Below, piece by piece: positions 32,391-42,879 of a stretch of 64,000 nucleotides of DNA. The notes below the pieces were generated by a model, which was not told the DNA's origin, searched no databases, and saw nothing but the letters and a program-made list of their open reading frames with translations. The position numbers and the translations under genes were made by a program. The stretch is from Anaerolineae bacterium (GTDB taxonomy: Bacteria; Chloroflexota; Anaerolineae; Aggregatilineales; Aggregatilineaceae): assembly GCA_027494015.1 (NCBI GenBank), contig JAOSJP010000037.1:186001-250000 (forward strand). The letters are read 5' to 3'. The first letter of the stretch is position 1. Every line of letters begins with the position of its first letter.

Positions 32391-33644
32391 ATGCGCGCCA
32401 TCCTGATTGTTGCCCGCTATGACCTGCTGCGCTCGCTCAAGCAGCGCGAGACTTTTCTCTTCGGGCTGCTCATGCCGGGGATCATGATGCTGCTGCTGGG
32501 CGTGGCCATGGGCGGTAGCGCCGGCTCGACGGCGATCACCGTAGACGTGCTGGACGAAGACGGCAGCGCGCTGTCGGCGGCGCTGGTCAGCGCGCTGCGC
32601 GCCGAGCTGGAGGTGGACGACTCGTTCCGGCTGTGCGTTCTGGGGGCGGACGGCGGCGACGGCTGCACGGTCAGCGCCGCGCCGGATCGGCTGGAGCAGG
32701 TGGCCGACGAGCGCCTGGAAGACACCGACAGCTTCGGGACGATCCGCATCCCGGCGGGCTTCGGCGACGCGCTGCGCGCCGGGGAGGAAGTAACCCTCAT
32801 CTACAAGAGCAGCGCCGACCTGACCGCGCCGGCGCTGGCCGAGCAAAAGATCGAGGCGGCAGTCAGCCGTCTGAGCGGGGCGGTCGCCGTCGCCAACCTG
32901 ACCGTCAGCGCCGCCGAGCGCGCCTTCGGCCCGCTGGACGCCGCCGGGCTGGATCGCGCCGAGACGTTCGAGACGGCGCGTGCCAGCGTGGACGCCGCCT
33001 GGGACGAGCGCCCGGTGCGCATCCGCGCCGAGGGCACCACGAGCCAGGTTTCGCGCTTCGGCTTCAACCAGAGCGGGCCGGGCATCGCCACCATGTTCGT
33101 GCTCATCTTCACCCTCAACGGGGCGGCGCTGCTGATCTACGAGCGCGAGACGGGCACGCTGCAGCGCCTGTTCACCCTGCCCGTCCCCCGCTGGCAGACG
33201 CTCGCCGGGAAGATCCTGGGGCAGTACGTCTACGGACTGGGTATTTTCACTGTGCTGGTGCTGGCCGGGGCGCTGATGGGCGTGCAGTGGGGTGACAACG
33301 TGGCGGGTGTCGTGCTGGTGATGCTCGTCTACACGCTGACGGTGACCGCGCTGGGCGTGGCCCTGGCGACGGTGACCCGCACGTCGGCGCAGGCGTTCAA
33401 CCTGAGTATGCTCTTCGGCATGACGCTCGCGCCGCTGGGCGGGGCGTGGTGGCCGCTGGAGATCGTGCCGCCCTTCATGAAGACGGTCGGGCACCTGACG
33501 CCGGTCGCCTGGAGCATGGACGCTTTCCAGGAGATGATGTTCTACGGCGGGACGCTGGCCGACATCGCGCCGATGCTGGGCGTGCTGCTGGGCATGGCCG
33601 CGCTGTTCTTCGCCTTCGGGCTGCTGCGCTTCCGCTATGAATAG
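32391..33644 (+). CDS. ABC-2 permease 2
   Basis: A 417-residue paralogue of the preceding permease with the same plan: helix 1 (FGLLMPGIMMLLLGVAMGGS), a long periplasmic-side loop, then C-terminal helices (IATMFVLIFTLNGAALLIYERETGTLQRLFTLP ... VLLGMAALFFAFGLLRF). The two permeases should form a heterodimer on the ATPase encoded upstream. It starts 12 bases after the previous stop. About 60 bp of its 3' end is duplicated at 33777-33837 beyond a repeat element, a scar of rearrangement. Confidence 0.93.
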   Translation: MRAILIVARYDLLRSLKQRETFLFGLLMPGIMMLLLGVAMGGSAGSTAITVDVLDEDGSALSAALVSALRAELEVDDSFRLCVLGADGGDGCTVSAAPDRLEQVADERLEDTDSFGTIRIPAGFGDALRAGEEVTLIYKSSADLTAPALAEQKIEAAVSRLSGAVAVANLTVSAAERAFGPLDAAGLDRAETFETARASVDAAWDERPVRIRAEGTTSQVSRFGFNQSGPGIATMFVLIFTLNGAALLIYERETGTLQRLFTLPVPRWQTLAGKILGQYVYGLGIFTVLVLAGALMGVQWGDNVAGVVLVMLVYTLTVTALGVALATVTRTSAQAFNLSMLFGMTLAPLGGAWWPLEIVPPFMKTVGHLTPVAWSMDAFQEMMFYGGTLADIAPMLGVLLGMAALFFAFGLLRFRYE

Positions 33645-34016
33645 GCATTGACCTCACCCCCTGGCCTCGCTGCGCTCGGCCTTTCCCCCTCTCCGTCAAC
33701 GGAGAGGGGGAGGCGAGGCGCGTGAGCGCCGAGCGGGGGTGAGGTAAAGAAGGGGCTGCGCGTCCGGCGCATCCTGCGTGCTGCTGGGCATGGCCGCGCT
33801 GTTCTTCGCCTTTGGGCTGCTGCGCTTCCGCTATGAAGAGGCATTGACCTCACCCCCTGGCCTCGCTGCGCTCGGCTCTGTGGAGGGGAGGGGGGTGAGC
33901 AGTGCTGCAAGGCTTCCCTTCGCTGCCTCCATAATGCATGACAGCAAGGTGCCCAGGTCATGTGAGGGGGAGGCGAGGCGCGTGAGCGCCGAGCGGGGGT
34001 GAGGTAAACCGGGGCG
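33645..34016. repeat. Two repeat cores separated by a duplicated gene end
   Basis: Core 1 at 33647-33745 (GACCTCACCCCC, CCCTCTCCGTCAACGGAGAG, GGGGGTGAGG). A copy of the permease 3' end follows (33777-33837), then core 2 (33844-34010), whose hairpin is replaced by unrelated sequence with CTGCCTCCATAATGCATGAC. No complete gene. Confidence 0.8.
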
Positions 34017-34051
34017 TGGCACACCCTGGCACACGCTGCGCCACAATGCGG

Positions 34052-34057
34052 TACACT
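34052..34057 (+). promoter_or_regulatory. Putative -10 just before the HExxH gene
   Basis: AATGCGGTACACTG with TACACT at 34052-34057 lies only eight bases before the GTG start; CTGGCAC is about 17 bases upstream. If used, the message would be almost leaderless. Confidence 0.4.
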
Positions 34058-34064
34058 GTCCCCC

Positions 34065-35441
34065 GTGACTCACCCGCACCGCATCACGACCTTCCTCGCG
34101 CGGAGTTTTCGCGCGGCGCGCGCTGCCTGGCGGCGCATCCGGCGCGTTCTGCGCGCGCTGTGGACGGGCGCGCTGCGCCTGGCGCTGACCGTCGCGCTGA
34201 TCGCCGCGCTGGGCGACGGCGCGGTGCGCGACACGTCGCTGAGCGCGCGCGTCACCGCCCTGGCCCGCGATCACCTGTTCGACTACGCCGCCTGGGAAGT
34301 CGGGGCGCTGTGGGGCAAGCTGCGCGAGTCCGTGCTCGGCGTCGGCCCCTACCTGGAAGATGCGCAGGGCCGCGCCCTGGTGCTGGCCTACCTGGAGACG
34401 CTGAGCGCCGCGCAGGACGTTGAGGCGCAGATCGAGCGGCTCTACGCCGACCCGGACGTGCCCGACCCGGACGCCGCCGCCGCGCCCCTGCGCGCCGAGC
34501 GCGACGCCCTGCGCGCGCGGCTGCGCGCCGACCAACCGCTGGTCGAGCGGCTGATCGAGGGCCAGGTGTCGGCGGTGCTGGCCGACGAGGGCTTCGGGCT
34601 GTTGGGGCAGGTGCTGCCGCCGGTCTCGATGCACTTCACCGAGACGCCCGTCGCGCTGATCGTCTCCCCGCGCGAGCGGATCGCCGTCGCCGCCACCCTC
34701 GACCTGGACGCGCTGCCCGTCGAAGAGCGGGAGTCGCTCGAAGCGCGCATTGACGCGGCGCTGGGCGTGTCGTCGCTGATCGTGCCGCTGGGCGGGCTGA
34801 GCCTCTACCCGGCGATGATCGTCGAGCCGTCCGCGAACGACACAGCGCGCACGCTGGCCCGCGCCTTCGAGGTGACCGCCCACGAATGGGCGCACCACTA
34901 CCTGGTCTTCTACCCGCTCGGCTGGGAGTACAACGCGCGCGCCGAAACGCGCATCCTCAACGAGACGACGGCCACCTTCTTCGGGCGGGCGGTCGCCCAG
35001 AAGGTCATCGCCCGCTACTACCCGGAGCTGCCCGTCCCGCAGTACCCGTCGTTCCTGACGCCGGGCGACGCCACATCCCAGGAGGCCGCGCCGGAGACCC
35101 CGCCCGGCGACCCCGACGCGCCGCCGCCCTTCGACTACGCCCGCGAGATGGCCGCCACCCGCGCCCGCGTGGACTTCCTGCTGTGGCAGGGCATGGTCGA
35201 GGCGGCGGAAGCGTATATGGCCGCGCAGCAGCGCAAGTTCGCCCGGCACGGCTACCTGATCCGCAAGCTGAACCAGGCGTATTTCGCCTTCTACGGCGGC
35301 TACCAGGGCGAGCCGGGCGCGGGCGGGGCCGACCCCACCGGCCCGGCCATCGAGGGGATTCTGGCCCGCAGCGCGACGCTGGAGGACTTCCTGCGCACGA
35401 TGCGCGGCATCACGACGCGGGAGGGGTTGGTGGGGGAGTAG
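34065..35441 (+). CDS. Membrane-anchored HExxH protein (putative metalloprotease)
   Basis: A 458-residue protein with a basic N-terminus and one anchor helix (about residues 35-52, LWTGALRLALTVALIAALG). The key motif is VTAHEWAHHYLVFYPLGW (HExxH-type zinc site), followed by an LNETTATFFGRAV segment about 25 residues later whose Glu could be the third ligand, as in gluzincins. The C-terminal part is helical (YAREMAATRARVDFLLWQGM). I do not know a named family; zinc protease function is inferred from the motif. The start is a GTG at 34065; no Shine-Dalgarno site is visible. Confidence 0.75.
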   Translation: MTHPHRITTFLARSFRAARAAWRRIRRVLRALWTGALRLALTVALIAALGDGAVRDTSLSARVTALARDHLFDYAAWEVGALWGKLRESVLGVGPYLEDAQGRALVLAYLETLSAAQDVEAQIERLYADPDVPDPDAAAAPLRAERDALRARLRADQPLVERLIEGQVSAVLADEGFGLLGQVLPPVSMHFTETPVALIVSPRERIAVAATLDLDALPVEERESLEARIDAALGVSSLIVPLGGLSLYPAMIVEPSANDTARTLARAFEVTAHEWAHHYLVFYPLGWEYNARAETRILNETTATFFGRAVAQKVIARYYPELPVPQYPSFLTPGDATSQEAAPETPPGDPDAPPPFDYAREMAATRARVDFLLWQGMVEAAEAYMAAQQRKFARHGYLIRKLNQAYFAFYGGYQGEPGAGGADPTGPAIEGILARSATLEDFLRTMRGITTREGLVGE

Positions 35442-35457
35442 GGAGCCGGGCGATGTC

Positions 35458-35474
35458 AAGACTTCGGAAGTCTT
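35458..35474. repeat. AAGACTTCGGAAGTCTT palindrome
   Basis: A short member of the GACTTCCGAAGT palindrome family between convergent genes (HExxH protein and trpA), where it could end transcription from both sides. Confidence 0.6.
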
Positions 35475-35536
35475 CAACTTCGCGCGCGCGCGCGCCCTGC
35501 CCCCTGTTCGCGCGCCTCGCAGCTAGGACGCCCCGC

Positions 35537-36348
35537 TCACCTGTCCCCCAGCGCCCCGCGAATCTGCGCCGCCAGCTCGCGCACCGCGTCCATCCCTTCC
35601 GCGCCGGCGCGCACCAGCGCGCTGCCGACGATGAACCCCTCGGCCAGGCCGCTCATGGCCCGCGCCTGCTCCGGCCCGCTGATGCCGAAGCCGACCACGC
35701 GCGGGCACTCCGTCTGGGCGCGCACCCGCGCCAGGAAGTCGCCCAGGCCGGGCGGCAACGCCGCGCGCGCGCCGGTGACACCGGTCACCGAGACGACGTA
35801 GAGGAAGCCGCGCGCCCGCTCCGCCACCTGGCGGATGCGCGCGTCGCTGCTGGTGGGGGCCAGGAAGAAGATCAGCGCCAGCCCTTCGCGGGCGCAGGCC
35901 GGGGCGAGCAGATCGGCTTCCTCCGGCGGCAGGTCGGGGACGATCAACCCGTCGGCGCCGGCGGCGCGCGCGTCGCGGGCGAAGGCGTCCGGCCCGTAGG
36001 CCAGCAGCGGGTTGAGGTAGCCCATCAGCAGCATCGGCTGAGCGACGCCGCGCGCGCGCAATTCAGCAACCGCCTCCAGGCAGCGCCGGGCGGTGACGCC
36101 GTTGCGCAGCGCGACCTGCGTCGCCGCCTGGATGGTCGGGCCGTCGGCCAGCGGATCGCTGAAGGGCATCCCGATCTCGAAGCCGTCCACGCCGGCCCCG
36201 GCCAACGCCTGGATCGTCTCCAGCGACGCCTCAACCGTCGGATAGCCGATCGGGTAGTAGGGCAGGAAGGCGGCGCGCCCTTCGGCGCGGCTGCGGGCGA
36301 ATAGAGCGGCGAGGGCGTCGAGACCGGTCTGCGCATATGGCGTCTCGC

Positions 36349-36352
<4 letters not shown>
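35537..36352 (-). CDS. trpA: Tryptophan synthase alpha chain
   Basis: Last gene of the trp operon. It cleaves indole-3-glycerol phosphate to indole, which tunnels to TrpB. The 271-residue TIM barrel has both catalytic acids: E59 and D70 in [20 protein letters not shown], plus the phosphate-binding [11 protein letters not shown] and FIVGSALV loops. It overlaps the trpB stop by four bases, so translation is coupled. Confidence 0.98.
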
Positions 36353-37578
<1,226 letters not shown>

Positions 37579-37587
37579 GGGCCTCCC

Positions 37588-38253
37588 TCATTCCTGATCC
37601 GCAACCTTCAACGCGGCGATGAACGCCTGAACGCGCTCCATATCCTTGATGCCGGGCGCGCGCTCCACGCCGCTGGCGACATCTACACCCCAGGGGCGGA
37701 GCGCGCGCACCCGCCCGGCCACGTTGTCGGGCGTCAGCCCGCCGGCGAGCATGATGCGCGGCACGGTATCCAGCGCCGCCCGCGCTACAGCTTCGCCCGC
37801 CGTCTCGCCGGTGCCGCCGTAAAGCTGCGGGTGGTAGGCGTCCACCAGCAGGGCGGGCAGATGCGCGTCGCGGGGCGCGTGAGGCGCGAACAGGCGGGCC
37901 GCGTCCAGCGCTTCGGCGGCGTCGCGAGGACGCAGCGCCTTGAAAGCGCGCCCGTCCAACGCGGCGAGCACCTGCGGCGGCTCGTCGCCGCTGAGCTGCG
38001 CCGCGTCCAGCCCTGCCTCGTCGAGGAGGCGGGCGATGGCGGCGGCGTCCGCGTTGACGAAGACGCCGACCAGCGGCGGGCACGCCGTCCCCAGGACGGC
38101 GCGCAGCCCGGCGGCGATCAGGCGCGCCCGCTCTGGCGGCAGGTAGCGCGGGCTGGGCGGATAGAAGTTCAGGCCGAGCAGGTCAGCTCCGGCCTCAGCG
38201 CAGCGCAGGGCGTCGTCGAGCGTCGTCACACCGCAGATTTTGACGCGGGTCAT
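37588..38253 (-). CDS. trpF: Phosphoribosylanthranilate isomerase
   Basis: A 221-residue TIM barrel catalysing the Amadori rearrangement in Trp synthesis. The catalytic Cys lies in RVKICGVTTLDDAL, the Asp in LLVDAYHPQLYGGTGE, and the phosphate loops in IMLAGGLTPDNV and GVDVASGVERAPGIKD. It overlaps trpC by four bases. Confidence 0.97.
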   Translation of the reverse strand: MTRVKICGVTTLDDALRCAEAGADLLGLNFYPPSPRYLPPERARLIAAGLRAVLGTACPPLVGVFVNADAAAIARLLDEAGLDAAQLSGDEPPQVLAALDGRAFKALRPRDAAEALDAARLFAPHAPRDAHLPALLVDAYHPQLYGGTGETAGEAVARAALDTVPRIMLAGGLTPDNVAGRVRALRPWGVDVASGVERAPGIKDMERVQAFIAALKVADQE

Positions 38254-39068
38254 GGCATCACCTCGCGCGGCTGGCCGCTCAACTCGCGGGCGCGCGCCGC
38301 CACGTCCGGCGCGGTGACCAGCGCCTCGCCAACCAGCACGGCGCGCGCGCCCGCCGCGCCCATGCGCCGCACGTCCGCGCCGCTGAAGATGCCGCTCTCG
38401 GCGACCAGCGTCACGCCCGCCGGCAGCAGGCGGGCCAGGCGCTCGGTCGTCGCCAGGTCAACGCTGAAAGTGCGCAGATCGCGGTTGTTGACGCCGATCA
38501 GCGGCGCGCCGAGGGCCAGTGCGCGCGCTAGCTCGGCCCCGTCGTGCACTTCGACCAGGGCGGCCATGCCCAACTCCGTCACCAGGGCGTGCAGGTCGGC
38601 CAGGCGCGCGTCGTCGAGGGCAGCGGCGATGAGCAGCACGGCGTCCGCGCCCGCCGCGCGCGCCTCGTAGACCTGGTAGGGGTCGAGCACGAAGTCTTTG
38701 CGCAGAACGGGGATGCTCACCGCCGCGCGCACCGCCGCCAAATGCGCCAGATCGCCGCCGAAGAAGCGCGCGTCGGTGAGCACGGAGAGAGCCGCCGCGC
38801 CGTTGGCGGCGTAGGTCGTCGCCAGGGCGAGCGGGTCGAAGTCGGCGAGCAGCACGCCGCGCGAGGGCGACGCCCGCTTGATCTCGGCGATCAGCGCGAC
38901 GGTGTCGCGGCGCACGGCGGCCCGCATGTCGCGCGGCGGGGGCGCTTCCCGCGCGGCAGCGATCACCGACGCCGCGCTCGCGCGGGCCTTGCGCGCCGCG
39001 ACCTCCTCGACCTTGTGCGCCAGGATTTTGTCCAGCACGGTCTGCGTGCGCACGAAGTCACCCGCCAT
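38250..39068 (-). CDS. trpC: Indole-3-glycerol phosphate synthase
   Basis: A 272-residue monofunctional TrpC. Catalytic features: LIAEIKRASPSRGVL (Lys), FVLDPYQVYEARAAGADAVLL (Asp/Glu region), LVEVHDGAELARAL (Glu), LIGVNNRDLRTFSVDL (Asn/Arg) and VAESGIFSGADV (Glu/Ser). It overlaps the trpD 3' end by 11 bases. Confidence 0.98.
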   Translation of the reverse strand: MAGDFVRTQTVLDKILAHKVEEVAARKARASAASVIAAAREAPPPRDMRAAVRRDTVALIAEIKRASPSRGVLLADFDPLALATTYAANGAAALSVLTDARFFGGDLAHLAAVRAAVSIPVLRKDFVLDPYQVYEARAAGADAVLLIAAALDDARLADLHALVTELGMAALVEVHDGAELARALALGAPLIGVNNRDLRTFSVDLATTERLARLLPAGVTLVAESGIFSGADVRRMGAAGARAVLVGEALVTAPDVAARARELSGQPREVMP

Positions 39069-40104
39069 GCGCCAACTCCTGGCTGAAGGCGATCAGCGCG
39101 TCGAGCCTGGCCAGCGCCGCGCCGCTGCTGAGGGCGTCGGCGGCCAGGGCGATGCCCTCGCCGAAGTCTTCCGCGCGCCCCGCCGCGAGCAGCGCCGCCC
39201 CCGCGTTGAGCAGCACCACATCGCGCTTGGCGGCGTTGACCTCCCCGCTGAGGATGCCGCGCAGGATGCGCGCGTTCTCCGCCGCGTCCCCGCCGAGCAG
39301 CTCCCAGATGTGGGCGGGCGTCAGGTCGTAGTCCAGCGGGTTCAGCTCGAAGGTGCGCACCGCGCCGTCGGCGTAGTGGCTGACGACGTTGGGGCCGGTG
39401 GTGGTCAGCTCGTCAATGTTGCCGTAGCCGCAGACGACGATGGCTGAGATCGCGCCCAACTCGCCGAGCACGTTGGCCAGGTACTCGGTCAGGTCAGGCG
39501 TGAAGACGCCCATCAGTTGACGGCGCGCGCCCGCCGGGTTGGTCAGCGGGCCGAGGATGTTGAAGATGGTGCGCACGCGCAGGTCGCGGCGCGGGCCGAT
39601 GGCGTGCTTCATGGCCGGGTGCAGCCTGGGGGCGAAGAGGAAGCCGATGCCGATCTCGTCCACGCAGCGCCCCACCTGCTCCGGCGTCAGGTCGAGATTG
39701 ACGCCTAGCTCGGCCAGCACGTCGGCGCTGCCGCAACGGCTGGTGCTGGCCCGGTTGCCGTGCTTGGCGATGCGCACGCCCGCCCCCGCCGCCACGAAAG
39801 CGACCGCCGTGCTGATGTTGAACGTGCCCGACCGGTCGCCGCCGGTGCCGCAGGTGTCCAGCAGGTCGCCGTCGGAGCGCGTGGGCACCTGGATGGCGTT
39901 GGCGCGCATGGCGCGGGCGCTGCCCAGAATCTCGGCTTCGGTTTCGCCCTTCATGCGCAGACCCATCAGGTAGGCGCCGATCTGCGCTTCGGTGGCCTCG
40001 CCGCGCATGATCTGGTGCATGACCGCTTCGGCCTCCTCGACGCGAAGCTGCCCGAAGCGGCTGATCACGTCTATGGCGCGCTGGATGTCAATGACTGGGT
40101 TCAT
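39058..40104 (-). CDS. trpD: Anthranilate phosphoribosyltransferase
   Basis: A 348-residue TrpD. PRPP-binding and catalytic motifs are intact: DTCGTGGDRSGTFNISTAVAF, KHGNRASTSRCGSADVLAELG, and FLFAPRLHPAMKHAIGPRRDL. GAGGACACC precedes the ATG. A 185-bp gap separates it from trpG, an unusually long break in an otherwise tight operon. Confidence 0.98.
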   Translation of the reverse strand: MNPVIDIQRAIDVISRFGQLRVEEAEAVMHQIMRGEATEAQIGAYLMGLRMKGETEAEILGSARAMRANAIQVPTRSDGDLLDTCGTGGDRSGTFNISTAVAFVAAGAGVRIAKHGNRASTSRCGSADVLAELGVNLDLTPEQVGRCVDEIGIGFLFAPRLHPAMKHAIGPRRDLRVRTIFNILGPLTNPAGARRQLMGVFTPDLTEYLANVLGELGAISAIVVCGYGNIDELTTTGPNVVSHYADGAVRTFELNPLDYDLTPAHIWELLGGDAAENARILRGILSGEVNAAKRDVVLLNAGAALLAAGRAEDFGEGIALAADALSSGAALARLDALIAFSQELAHGG

Positions 40105-40289
40105 GGTGTCCTCGTGGTGGTTGGTTGCTGGTTATTGGTTGGCAGGTTTCGGTGATCGGTTGTCAGTTGTCAGTGATCGGTTGCCGGTAATCCGGAAACC
40201 GCGCGCCCTGCTAAAGACCGAAAACTGTCCACTGGAAACCATCGGCCCGCCCTACTGAAAACGGATCACTGACCACTGATCACTTCCCC
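40105..40289. repeat. Intra-operon spacer with GATCGGTTGTCAGTTGTCAG iterations
   Basis: Reiterated GATCGGTT, GTCAGT, CACTGACCACTGATCAC units form several imperfect inverted repeats between trpG and trpD. Possibly an mRNA processing or attenuation site, more likely a dispersed repeat. Confidence 0.45.
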
Positions 40290-40856
40290 TCACAGCCGGC
40301 GCTCCAGGAAGTTCTGCACGATGCGCGCGCCGAACCTGGTCAGGATGCTCTCCGGGTGAAACTGCACGCCGACGACCGGGTGCAGCTTGTGGCGCAGGGC
40401 CATCACCTCACCGACCTCGGTGAAGGCGGTGACCGTCAGCGCGTCGGGCAGCGGCTCCTCGACGATCAGGCTGTGGTAGCGCGTCGCCTCGAACGGGCTG
40501 GGCACGCCGGTGAACAGCGCCGCGTTCTTGTGGTAGATGTGGCTGGTCTTGCCATGCATCAGGCGCGGGGCGCGCACGACGCGCCCGCCGTATGCCTGGC
40601 CGATGCACTGCTGGCCCAGGCACACCCCCAGGATCGGCGTTGTCGGCCCCAGCGCGCGGATCACGTCGAGCGAGATGCCGCCGTCGTCGGGCGTGCCGGG
40701 GCCGGGCGAGATGACGATGTGCGATGGGCGCAGCGCCGCGATCTCGTCGAGCGCGATCTGGTCGTTGCGGGCCACCGTCAGGTCGGCGCCCAGCTCGCCC
40801 ATCAATTGCACCAGGTTGTAGGTGAAGCTGTCGTAGTTATCAATCACCAGGATCAT
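40290..40856 (-). CDS. trpG: Anthranilate synthase glutamine amidotransferase subunit
   Basis: A 188-residue class I amidotransferase that supplies ammonia to TrpE. The triad is visible: Cys in ILGVCLGQQCIGQAYGG, and His and Glu in VVGVQFHPESILT. The motif HSLIVEEPLPDAL is also typical. The ATG at 40856 follows GAGAGGGCC and starts the conserved MILVIDNYDSFTYNLVQL. Confidence 0.97.
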   Translation of the reverse strand: MILVIDNYDSFTYNLVQLMGELGADLTVARNDQIALDEIAALRPSHIVISPGPGTPDDGGISLDVIRALGPTTPILGVCLGQQCIGQAYGGRVVRAPRLMHGKTSHIYHKNAALFTGVPSPFEATRYHSLIVEEPLPDALTVTAFTEVGEVMALRHKLHPVVGVQFHPESILTRFGARIVQNFLERRL

Positions 40857-40876
40857 GGCCCTCTCCCTCGAATACA

Positions 40877-40903
40877 GCCTTCCGTAGGGGCGCTGCTCTG
40901 CTG
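40877..40903. repeat. Relic of a family-1 arm between trpE and trpG
   Basis: CGTAGGGGCGCTGCTCTGCTG matches the right-arm block of family 1, with no other part of the element left. It shows that an element once sat inside the operon. Confidence 0.55.
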
Positions 40904-40939
40904 CCCATGTCTCAGGCCGCATCACCTTGCGTGCTTCCT

Positions 40940-42460
40940 CTATCCCAGCCCGCGCTCAGCGTTCTGCACGGCCACGGCGACCGCCTGCGCTTTGTTGACC
41001 GTCTCCTCGTACTCGCGCGCCGGGTCGCTGTCGGCGACGATGCCCGCCCCGGCCTGGAAGGTCACCTGGTCGCCGCGCATGAGCATGGTGCGGATGGTGA
41101 TGCAGGTATCCATCGAGCCGTCGAAACTGAAGTAGCCGACCGCGCCGCCATACGGCCCGCGCCGCGTGCCCTCAAGCTCCTCGATGATCTCCATCGCCCG
41201 CACCTTCGGCGCGCCGCTGAGCGTCCCGGCGGGGAAGGTGGCGCGCAGCAGGTCGAAGGCGCTCAGCCCGGCGCGCAGCCGCCCCTGCACCTGGCTGACG
41301 ATGTGCATGACGTGCGAATAGCGCTCGACGATCATCATGTGCGGCACGCGCACCGTGCCGTACTCGCACACGCGGCCCAGGTCGTTGCGGCCCAGGTCTA
41401 CCAGCATGACGTGCTCGGCGCGCTCTTTTTCGTCGGCCAGCAGCTCGGCGGCCAGGGCCTCGTCCTCGGCTTCGTCGCGCCCGCGCGGGCGCGTCCCGGC
41501 GATGGGCCGCACGGTGGCCGCACCCTCCTCCAGGCGCACCATCATCTCCGGCGAGGCGCCGATCAGCGCCAGGTCGTCGCTGAAGCGCAGGAAGAACATA
41601 TAGGGCGAGGGGTTGAGCGCGCGCAGCGCCCGGTAGATGGTGAAGGGCGGCGCGCACGTCCGGCGGCTGAAGCGCTGCGAGAGCACGATCTGGAAGGCGT
41701 CGCCGGCGGCGATATGCTCTTTCGCCGCGCGGACGTTGGCCTCGAACTGGGCGCGGCTGACGTTGGAGCGCAGGTCGCCGCCGCTCTCGGCGGGGCACTC
41801 GTCAATGAACGGCAGCGGCCCGGCCAGCGCGTCGAGAATCTGGTCAATGCGGTGCACGGCGTCGTCGTAGGCGGCGTCGGGATCGCCCGCGTTGTGCGCG
41901 TTGGCCAGGACGACGAGCTGGTGTTTGGCGTGATCGAAGATGACCAGCGTATCGGCCAGCAGGAAGGCGGCATCCGGCACGTCCAGATCGTCGCCCGCTG
42001 TGGCCGGCAGCCGCTCGAAATGGCGCACGACATCGTAGCTGAGATAGCCGACCGCCCCGCCGACGAAGCGCGGCAGCCCTTCCAGCCGCACCGGGCGAAC
42101 GCGCTCGAACTCGGCGGCGATGACGTGCAGCGGGTCTTCGCCGGGGGCCAGGTCGCGCGCCGTCGTCTGGCCATGCCGGATGATCGTCACCCGCTGGCCC
42201 TGGACGGTGATCATCCCCTTGGGGTTCACGCCCAGGAACGAGTAGCGCCCCACCTGCTCGCCGCCCTCGACGCTCTCCAGCAGAAACGACGACGCGCCCA
42301 GCGCGGCCAGCTTGAGGTAGACCGAGACCGGCGTTTCCAGGTCGGCCAGCAGCGTGCGGTAGACGGGGAGCAGATCGCCGCGCTCGAACAGGCGGTGAGC
42401 CGCCGCCCGATCCGGGAAGATCGGCGCGCGCGTGCGCAGGTGTTGCGGTGACAGTGCCAT
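40940..42460 (-). CDS. trpE: Anthranilate synthase component I
   Basis: A 506-residue chorismate-utilising enzyme, first structural gene of the operon. An N-terminal regulatory domain includes LLESVEGGEQVGRYSFLGVNP (the L-L-E-S Trp-feedback site). The catalytic domain has IVLSQRFSRRTCAPPFTIYRAL, PIAGTRPRGRDEAEDE, HVMLVDLGRNDLGRV, and FPAGTLSGAPKVRAMEII. The ATG at 42460 with GGGAGG upstream is preferred over the in-frame codon at 42514, which lies next to the leader terminator. Confidence 0.98.
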   Translation of the reverse strand: MALSPQHLRTRAPIFPDRAAAHRLFERGDLLPVYRTLLADLETPVSVYLKLAALGASSFLLESVEGGEQVGRYSFLGVNPKGMITVQGQRVTIIRHGQTTARDLAPGEDPLHVIAAEFERVRPVRLEGLPRFVGGAVGYLSYDVVRHFERLPATAGDDLDVPDAAFLLADTLVIFDHAKHQLVVLANAHNAGDPDAAYDDAVHRIDQILDALAGPLPFIDECPAESGGDLRSNVSRAQFEANVRAAKEHIAAGDAFQIVLSQRFSRRTCAPPFTIYRALRALNPSPYMFFLRFSDDLALIGASPEMMVRLEEGAATVRPIAGTRPRGRDEAEDEALAAELLADEKERAEHVMLVDLGRNDLGRVCEYGTVRVPHMMIVERYSHVMHIVSQVQGRLRAGLSAFDLLRATFPAGTLSGAPKVRAMEIIEELEGTRRGPYGGAVGYFSFDGSMDTCITIRTMLMRGDQVTFQAGAGIVADSDPAREYEETVNKAQAVAVAVQNAERGLG

Positions 42461-42484
42461 CAGTGCGCCTCCCGCAGGATTGCC

Positions 42485-42830
42485 AGAAACGAAAAGAATC
42501 CCCCCTTCGCTCAAGGACGAGAAGAGGAGATTCCCGCGGTGCCACCCTGATTAAGCGACTGTCTCCAGGAACAAAAACATCTCCGGTGAATGCGCGGAGA
42601 TGCGGGAGAAGCCAGCTTCACTCGTTGAGATACGGACGCAGCCCGCTTGCCCTGGGCCGCCTCGATACCCGTCACCCTGCTAACGGTGGTGTCTCCGGTG
42701 CGGGCTACTGGCGCGAGCGCGTTCGACCGCACAGCTCCCTGGCCCATTCCACACCGGCGCTTGTACCGCCTTCGCAGCCCCCGGCGGCTCTCTGAACACC
42801 GCTGCGGTGTGTACTAGTCCAGATCAACGC
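42485..42830 (-). ncRNA. T-box leader of the trp operon, UGG specifier
   Basis: Reading the minus strand: CTAGTACACACCG starts stem I (AGTA at 42815-42812), followed by the AG bulge TTCAGAGAGCCG and the distal hairpin with GGGCTGCGAAGG. The helix CACACCG / CGGTGTG then brings GAA-TGG-G into the specifier loop (TGG at 42746-42744, Trp). The T-box core AGGGTGGCACCGCG is at 42548-42535. The terminator is GAATCTCCTCTTC / GAAGGGGGGATTC followed by TTTT (42533-42491). Uncharged tRNA-Trp should switch on trpEGDCFBA. Confidence 0.95.
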
Positions 42831-42879
42831 TTTTGCGTGTATGCGACTGTGTTTCAAAAGGTAGCAGGGTTTGGCGGCG

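Noticed and set aside
30729..33494. A 921-codon open frame antisense to the ABC permeases
   Set aside because: Low-complexity His/Arg/Gly composition typical of antisense frames; the plus strand encodes clear membrane subunits with ribosome-binding sites.
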